This document shows, one piece after another, positions 7,429 to 10,312 of a stretch of 10,312 bases of DNA. The notes beneath the pieces were generated by a model, which was not told the DNA's origin, did not search any database, and was given only the letters and a program-made list of their open reading frames with translations. This DNA comes from an uncultured Clostridium sp. Its GTDB lineage: Bacteria; Bacillota; Clostridia; TANB77; CAG-508. Both the position numbers and the translations under genes were made by a program. The stretch spans positions 1 to 10,312 of the forward strand of contig CANEFU010000024.1 in the NCBI GenBank assembly GCA_947426875.1, written 5' to 3'. Every line of letters begins with the position of its first letter. Position 1 is the stretch's first letter.

Positions 7429-7432
7429 ATTA

Positions 7433-7464
7433 AAAAAGCAGAAAAGCTTCCGTAATAGCTTTTC
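7433..7464 (-). terminator. Terminator of the 36-codon ORF
   Basis: On the - strand GAAAAGCT and AGCTTTTC form an 8-bp stem (7441-7464 on the + strand) with an ATTACGGA loop, followed by TGCTTTTTT. It lies 24 bases after the stop codon of the small ORF. Confidence 0.75.
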
Positions 7465-7488
7465 CACTTTCGACTATGTATGACACAT

Positions 7489-7599
7489 TTAGTCTTTACC
7501 TTTTTTTGTTTCTTCTAGTTGTAATTGAAGTCTGATGTTTTTTTCTTTTTCTGCCATTAACTGCTCAATCAACTTTAGAATAAGGTCAGGTTGTGTCAT
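7489..7599 (-). CDS. 36-residue amphipathic peptide, target of the putative antisense RNA
   Basis: The ORF encodes a peptide starting MTQPDLILKLIEQLMAEKEK and ending LEETKKGKD. It is supported by its own promoter (TTGAAA-17-TATAGT), an AAGGGGG SD eight bases before the ATG and a terminator 24 bases after the stop. Codons 2-6 are perfectly complementary to the loop of the putative small RNA encoded on the opposite strand 232 bp away. Leu/Ile/Met residues spaced at i, i+3/i+4 predict an amphipathic, possibly coiled-coil helix with a basic tail. There is no membrane segment, so it is unlike Fst, TxpA or Ldr toxins although the locus is laid out like fst. It could be a type I toxin of a soluble kind, a regulatory peptide, or a small protein under antisense control. 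I do not recognise the family. Confidence 0.65.
   Translation of the reverse strand: MTQPDLILKLIEQLMAEKEKNIRLQLQLEETKKGKD
7583..7596 (+). repeat. Direct repeat, copy at the start of the 36-codon ORF
   Basis: AGGTCAGGTTGTGT on the + strand; read on the - strand it is ACACAACCTGACCT, the sequence immediately after the ATG of the small ORF. A short TTTGC block follows both copies at nearly the same distance (6 bases after copy 1, 7 after copy 2). Confidence 0.85.
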
Positions 7600-7661
7600 C
7601 TTATTTGCCCCCTTTCCATTCTATGTAAGAACTGCCTTTTGACAATGAAAGGTTACTAACT

Positions 7662-7690
7662 ACTATACAATATTTTGTTCTGTTTTTCAA
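7662..7690 (-). promoter_or_regulatory. Promoter of the 36-codon ORF
   Basis: On the - strand TTGAAA (7685-7690) and TATAGT (7662-7667) are exactly 17 bases apart. The predicted start near 7655 gives a leader of about 56 bases holding a small CCTTT/AAAGG hairpin before the SD. Confidence 0.65.
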
Positions 7691-7911
7691 CGAACATATT
7701 AAAATTTATAAAATAATTTACTAAAAATATTTTATATTTTTTTATGAATTTTTAAATTTCTATAACTATATAAAATTCAAGCAAAATTTGATATTTTTTA
7801 ATGCAATTATAATGCAACTGTGAAATATTTTGAGATATTTTTAGATAAAGCTATACACATTGATAAAGTGTTTCAAAAATTGATATATAGCTGAAAGTAG
7901 CTATTTTAAAG
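7691..7911. other. Very AT-rich spacer with no gene
   Basis: Almost entirely A and T, with no ORF preceded by an SD on either strand. A small stem ATAGCT/AGCTAT (7887-7904) followed by four Ts could be a weak + strand terminator. Nothing else was seen. Confidence 0.5.
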
Positions 7912-7945
7912 AAAAAAAGAAACCACCTATTTTTTAGGTGATTTC
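7912..7945 (-). terminator. Terminator of tRNA-Pro
   Basis: On the - strand GAAATCACCT and AGGTGGTTTC form a 10-bp stem with one G-U pair and an AAAAAAT loop (7919-7945), followed by seven Ts. It lies 9 bases after the tRNA 3' end. Confidence 0.85.
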
Positions 7946-7954
7946 CTAATTAAT

Positions 7955-8030
7955 TGGTCGGGGCAGAGGGATTTGAACCCCCGACCTCATGGTCCCAAAC
8001 CACGCGCGCTACCAACTGCGCTATGCCCCG
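7955..8030 (-). tRNA. tRNA-Pro (anticodon TGG), CCA encoded
   Basis: The cloverleaf is complete: 7-bp acceptor stem CGGGGCA/TGCCCCG, D stem GCGC/GCGC, anticodon loop TTTGGGA with anticodon TGG (complement of 7995-7997), T loop TTCAAAT, discriminator A and encoded CCA (7955-7957). It is 73 nt without CCA. It reads CCA and, by wobble, other proline codons. It has its own promoter and terminator and so is a single-gene unit. Confidence 0.97.
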
Positions 8031-8060
8031 ATAATATTTCCTTAAATTAAGTACTCATAT

Positions 8061-8089
8061 ATAATAACACAAATTAAATCGTTTTGCAA
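8061..8089 (-). promoter_or_regulatory. Promoter of tRNA-Pro
   Basis: On the - strand TTGCAA (8084-8089), a 17-base spacer and TATTAT (8061-8066), about 30 bases before the tRNA 5' end. Confidence 0.7.
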
Positions 8090-8127
8090 GAATTTTTATA
8101 AAATTTTTGATATTTTTTTATTTTTAC

Positions 8128-8156
8128 TTGAAAAATCGATTGATACAGGTTATAAT
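8128..8156 (+). promoter_or_regulatory. Promoter of tRNA-Arg
   Basis: TTGAAA (8128-8133), a 17-base spacer and a perfect TATAAT (8151-8156), starting about 9 bases before the tRNA. It is divergent from the tRNA-Pro promoter 39 bp away. Confidence 0.8.
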
Positions 8157-8171
8157 AATATATGTGCATAG

Positions 8172-8248
<77 letters not shown>

Positions 8249-8261
8249 TTGCTTAAATGGT

Positions 8262-8290
8262 AGTTCTCAAACTAATTTGAGGACTTTTTT
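8262..8290 (+). terminator. Terminator of tRNA-Arg
   Basis: AGTTCTCAAA and TTTGAGGACT form a 10-bp stem with one G-U pair and a CTAA loop, followed by a T-run. It begins 13 bases after the tRNA. Confidence 0.88.
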
Positions 8291-8368
8291 CTTTTTATGT
8301 TTTAATCAAATTTTAAACAACAGATTAATATAAAATTTGATTATTTCTGTAGGCTTTGCAAAGAAAGT

Positions 8369-8378
8369 ATGTTATAAT
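8369..8378 (+). promoter_or_regulatory. Extended -10 promoter of the RidA-SDR operon
   Basis: A perfect TATAAT (8373-8378) with TG one base upstream as an extended -10; no convincing -35 at 16-18 bases. The start would be near 8385, which excludes the longer ORF start at 8337. Confidence 0.55.
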
Positions 8379-8408
8379 GCAATAAAGATTTATAGGAGGA
8401 ATGTATTT

Positions 8409-8807
8409 ATGAAAATTGAAAACATAAAACCAGAGGGATATGTAATGAAAGGTGTTTATACACCAGCTAAAAAAATTGACTTAGGAGATTCTTATTTAAT
8501 ATTTGTGTCAGGAGTTCAAGCACCAAAAGGTGAAGTGAATGAAGTTATAACGGAAGATGTAGCAGAACAAACAAAATTAATATTTCAAGAAATAAACGAT
8601 ATTTTAAAACAAGCAGGAGCAACATTAGATGATGTTGTGAAAGCAGTCATTTATTTAAAAGATATAAATGATTTTGAAGTCGTATCTCCAATTAGAGCAG
8701 AATACTTTAAAAATTCTATGCCTGTTTCTACAATGGTAGAAGTTGGAGGATTTGTTAGAAAAGGTTCAAAGATTGAAATTGAAGTTACTGCTATTATAAA
8801 TAAGTAA
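8409..8807 (+). CDS. RidA/YjgF/UK114-family protein lacking the catalytic arginine
   Basis: A 132-residue full-length member of the Rid family, small trimeric proteins with active sites between subunits. Family marks: SGVQAPKGE near residue 34, the helix with AEQTKLIFQEINDILKQAG (52-70), KAVIYLKDINDF (78-89), RAEYF (96-100) and VEVGGFVRKGSKIEIEV (110-126). In archetypal RidA the segment PPARTxVEV carries the arginine that binds the substrate carboxylate. Here it reads MPVSTMVEV with Ser107 at that place, so 2-aminoacrylate/imine deaminase activity cannot be assumed and it belongs with the Arg-less subfamilies, mostly of unknown role. ATG 8409 was chosen for its AGGAGG SD (9-base spacing) and because the only good promoter is downstream of the longer start. 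The dehydrogenase gene follows after 16 bases, implying co-expression and perhaps a shared pathway. Confidence 0.92.
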   Translation: MKIENIKPEGYVMKGVYTPAKKIDLGDSYLIFVSGVQAPKGEVNEVITEDVAEQTKLIFQEINDILKQAGATLDDVVKAVIYLKDINDFEVVSPIRAEYFKNSMPVSTMVEVGGFVRKGSKIEIEVTAIINK

Positions 8808-8823
8808 AATGGAGGAAAAGCAC

Positions 8824-9585
8824 ATGTCAGAAAAAAAGGTAGTTTTAGTAACTGGAGGTACAAGTGGAATTGGACTGGGAACAGTAGAATACTTATTAGA
8901 ACAAGAAAACTATGAAGTTATTTCTCTTTCAAGAGGAGATAAAAATGTATCTTTAGCAAAAGAAAAATTAGGGAATAATGCTAATAAAATTTATTTTTTA
9001 CAAGGGGATATTAGTAGTGAAATAGATTGCAAAAGAATATATGATGAAATAGATAAAAAGTATCATAAATTAGATGGGCTAGTAAATTCTGCTGGAATTA
9101 TTAAACTTGGTGGAATTGAAAATCAAACTATTGAAGAATGGAATCAATCAATTAATATAAATTTAACAGGAATATTCTTGCTAACAAAAACATTGATACC
9201 ATTATTGAAAAAAGGAACTAATCCATCAATAGTAAATATTTCTTCTATGTCATCAGAGAGAGCAGGAGGCTCAATAGCTTATTGTGCTAGTAAAGCTGGT
9301 GTGGATATGTTAACAAAATATATGGGGCAAGAGTTAGGAAAGTATCATATAAGAGTAAATAGTGTAAATCCAGCAGCAGTATATACTAACATTTATGTAG
9401 CAAGTGGAGATTATACTCAAGAGGAATATGATAAATGGTCAGAAGATAAAAAGAAATTATATCCATTAGGAAGAATAGGAGATGCTAAAAAGGATATAGC
9501 TCCAACAATAGAATTTTTACTATCAGATAAATCATTATGGACAACAGGTGCCATATATCTTGTAGATGGTGGAAAGAGTATTTGA
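8824..9585 (+). CDS. Short-chain dehydrogenase/reductase (classical SDR)
   Basis: A 253-residue NAD(P)-dependent oxidoreductase of standard length. Motifs counted from the ATG at 8824: cofactor loop TGGTSGIG (10-17), acidic D62 of GDIS, NSAG (88-91, usually NNAG), NIN-L with catalytic Asn113, S140 in VNISS, and Y153-x3-K157 in YCASK. The PG motif after the active site is NPAAVYT instead of the usual PG. The substrate cannot be told; 3-oxoacyl-ACP reductase-like and sugar or polyol dehydrogenase members look alike. Arg37 of SLSRGDK after the second beta strand would favour NADP(H); this is an inference. GGAGG eight bases before ATG 8824 fixes the start; the upstream in-frame ATG at 8809 overlaps that SD. 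The gene starts 16 bases after the RidA-like gene stop, so the two form an operon. Confidence 0.93.
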   Translation: MSEKKVVLVTGGTSGIGLGTVEYLLEQENYEVISLSRGDKNVSLAKEKLGNNANKIYFLQGDISSEIDCKRIYDEIDKKYHKLDGLVNSAGIIKLGGIENQTIEEWNQSININLTGIFLLTKTLIPLLKKGTNPSIVNISSMSSERAGGSIAYCASKAGVDMLTKYMGQELGKYHIRVNSVNPAAVYTNIYVASGDYTQEEYDKWSEDKKKLYPLGRIGDAKKDIAPTIEFLLSDKSLWTTGAIYLVDGGKSI

Positions 9586-9587
9586 TT

Positions 9588-9613
9588 TTTTTAAAATTGA
9601 GTTATTTTAAAAA
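9588..9613. repeat. A/T-only inverted repeat after the SDR gene
   Basis: TTTTTAAAAT and ATTTTAAAAA are perfect 10-base inverted arms around TGAGTT, directly after the SDR stop. Because the pairs are all A-T and no T-run follows, it would be at most a weak terminator. Confidence 0.5.
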
Positions 9614-9655
9614 CAGGTTTGCAATAATTTTATATAGTTTTATAGAATTTTTTGA

Positions 9656-9661
9656 TATAAT
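9656..9661 (+). promoter_or_regulatory. Possible -10 for the GNAT gene
   Basis: A perfect TATAAT 40 bases before the GNAT start, within the 116-bp gap after the SDR gene. No good -35 lies at 16-18 bases, so this is a weak call; read-through from the RidA operon is the alternative. Confidence 0.35.
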
Positions 9662-9701
9662 CTGTGTTAGACAAATAGTAAGTTGTAGGGGAGATTATAT
9701 A

Positions 9702-10115
9702 ATGGAATATAAAATATTAGATAAAGAAAATCTTGATTTAATGGAAAAGTTTATTGATGATGAAAATACTAAGTATGAAAAGGAAAATTTGATTAAATTC
9801 TTAAATGAAAAAAATACGATTGGGTTTATTGCTGAGGATAAAAGAAAAATAATTAGTTTCGCTTATGGATATATATTATTAAAGCCTGACGGAAAAGTAG
9901 ATTTTTATTTACATGTTATTGATGTAATGAAAGGATATCAAAATAAAGGATATGGAACAAAAATGATGAATTTCATAAATAAATATATCAAAGATTTAGG
10001 ATGTAGAAAGATGTTTTTAATAACTAATAAAAGTAATATTTCAGCTTGTAAGTGCTATGAAAAAGCAGGAGGAATTAATAATGCTAATGATGAAATTGTA
10101 TATGTATATAAATAA
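9702..10115 (+). CDS. GNAT-family N-acetyltransferase
   Basis: A 137-residue single-domain GNAT protein transferring an acetyl group from acetyl-CoA to an amine. Motif A, the CoA pyrophosphate loop, is QNKGYG (residues 80-85), preceded by the strand YLHVIDVMKGY. Helix TKMMNFINKYIKDLG and strand KMFLITN follow, then the typical C-terminal NISACKCYEKAGG, where a Tyr (Y119) is placed as the usual general acid. The substrate is unknown. The overall pattern recalls small-molecule acetyltransferases such as AAC(3)-I, but I would not call it a resistance gene. The ATG at 9702 has an AGGGGAG SD upstream; the open frame continues back to 9537 inside the SDR gene, but that part has no SD and is rejected. 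A membrane protein gene follows after 29 bases. Confidence 0.88.
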   Translation: MEYKILDKENLDLMEKFIDDENTKYEKENLIKFLNEKNTIGFIAEDKRKIISFAYGYILLKPDGKVDFYLHVIDVMKGYQNKGYGTKMMNFINKYIKDLGCRKMFLITNKSNISACKCYEKAGGINNANDEIVYVYK

Positions 10116-10144
10116 AAAATTACAATTTTGAAAGTAGGTATAAT

Positions 10145-10312
10145 ATGAAAAAGAAAGAGTTAATTATAATTGGTATTCTCACAATATTATTAGCCTTTAT
10201 GGATATAAGTGGACTACCTAGTGCATTATTTATAAATATTGAAGTTTTAGATATTACACCATTTTATTGGACTTTGATGTTTAATTTTATAATTATTGGA
10301 GTAATTGCATTT
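10145..10312 (+). CDS. N-terminal part of a membrane protein, cut by the window end
   Basis: Fifty-six codons are open to the last base. The ATG at 10145 has an AGG SD six bases upstream. The start KKKELIIIGILTILLAFM is a short basic tail and first membrane helix (about 6-22). A polar loop with LDITPFYW (35-42) leads into a second helix (about 43-56). I cannot assign the family from this much; a CPBP-type intramembrane protease or a small transporter is possible. It follows the GNAT gene by 29 bases and is probably co-transcribed. Confidence 0.7.
   Translation, partial: MKKKELIIIGILTILLAFMDISGLPSALFINIEVLDITPFYWTLMFNFIIIGVIAF

Noticed and set aside
7342..7482. Short ORF starting at ATG 7342 inside the putative small RNA
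   Set aside because: No SD precedes it, and it would run through the terminator and the tandem duplication; the composition is not protein-like.
7213..7816. Direct repeat AATTATAATGCA at 7213-7224 and 7805-7816 flanking the antisense module, as possible att or insertion borders
   Set aside because: It is almost all A/T in a very AT-rich region, where a 12-base identity is expected by chance; the flanks diverge at once and no recombinase gene is present.
8337..8408. N-terminal extension of the RidA-like gene
   Set aside because: It includes the -10 promoter and the AGGAGG SD, and the family begins at the ATG at 8409.
9537..9701. N-terminal extension of the GNAT gene into the SDR gene
   Set aside because: No SD, overlap with conserved SDR codons in another frame, and a good SD at the downstream ATG 9702.

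Overview
The window is strongly AT-rich, with AT-ending codons, purine-rich Shine-Dalgarno (SD) sites and 17-nt sigma-A-type promoters. Both tRNA genes encode their CCA ends. It looks like chromosomal DNA of a low-GC Firmicute, most likely a clostridium relative. No insertion sequence, phage gene or CRISPR array was seen.

Left part (1-3130). A membrane-anchored HtrA/DegP-type serine protease on the + strand is broken by two separate one-base insertions. Facing it on the - strand are a TetR-family regulator and an M23 (LytM-type) peptidase. Two nearly identical 37-bp palindromes in opposite orientation bracket the peptidase gene. Each palindrome also supplies the stop codon and hairpin at the end of a neighbouring gene (htrA or tetR).

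Middle part (3130-7143). A textbook promoter, with a palindromic operator over its -35 and a second operator at the start site, drives a 12-TM MMPL/RND-type exporter. The exporter is translationally coupled to a secreted protein with YhgE-like 'LxxG' heptads and an Ala/Gln-rich helical core. The divergent TetR gene is the obvious repressor. Together this resembles a regulated lipid or amphiphile efflux unit.

Gene-poor part (7144-8336). The most interesting structure sits here: a compact convergent pair made of a putative ~75-nt structured RNA (+) and a 36-codon ORF (-). Each has its own promoter and terminator. A 14-bp direct repeat makes the RNA perfectly complementary to codons 2-6 of the ORF's mRNA, and a second short complementary block covers the SD region. 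This is the layout of a Gram-positive par/Fst-type type I toxin-antitoxin locus, but the peptide is a charged amphipathic helix, not a membrane toxin. Divergent tRNA-Pro(TGG) and tRNA-Arg(ACG) genes follow, each with promoter and terminator.

Right part (8337-10312). A co-directional run encodes a RidA/YjgF-family protein without the catalytic arginine, a short-chain dehydrogenase/reductase, a GNAT acetyltransferase and the first 56 residues of a membrane protein cut by the window end. The first two are certainly an operon; the GNAT gene may have its own promoter.
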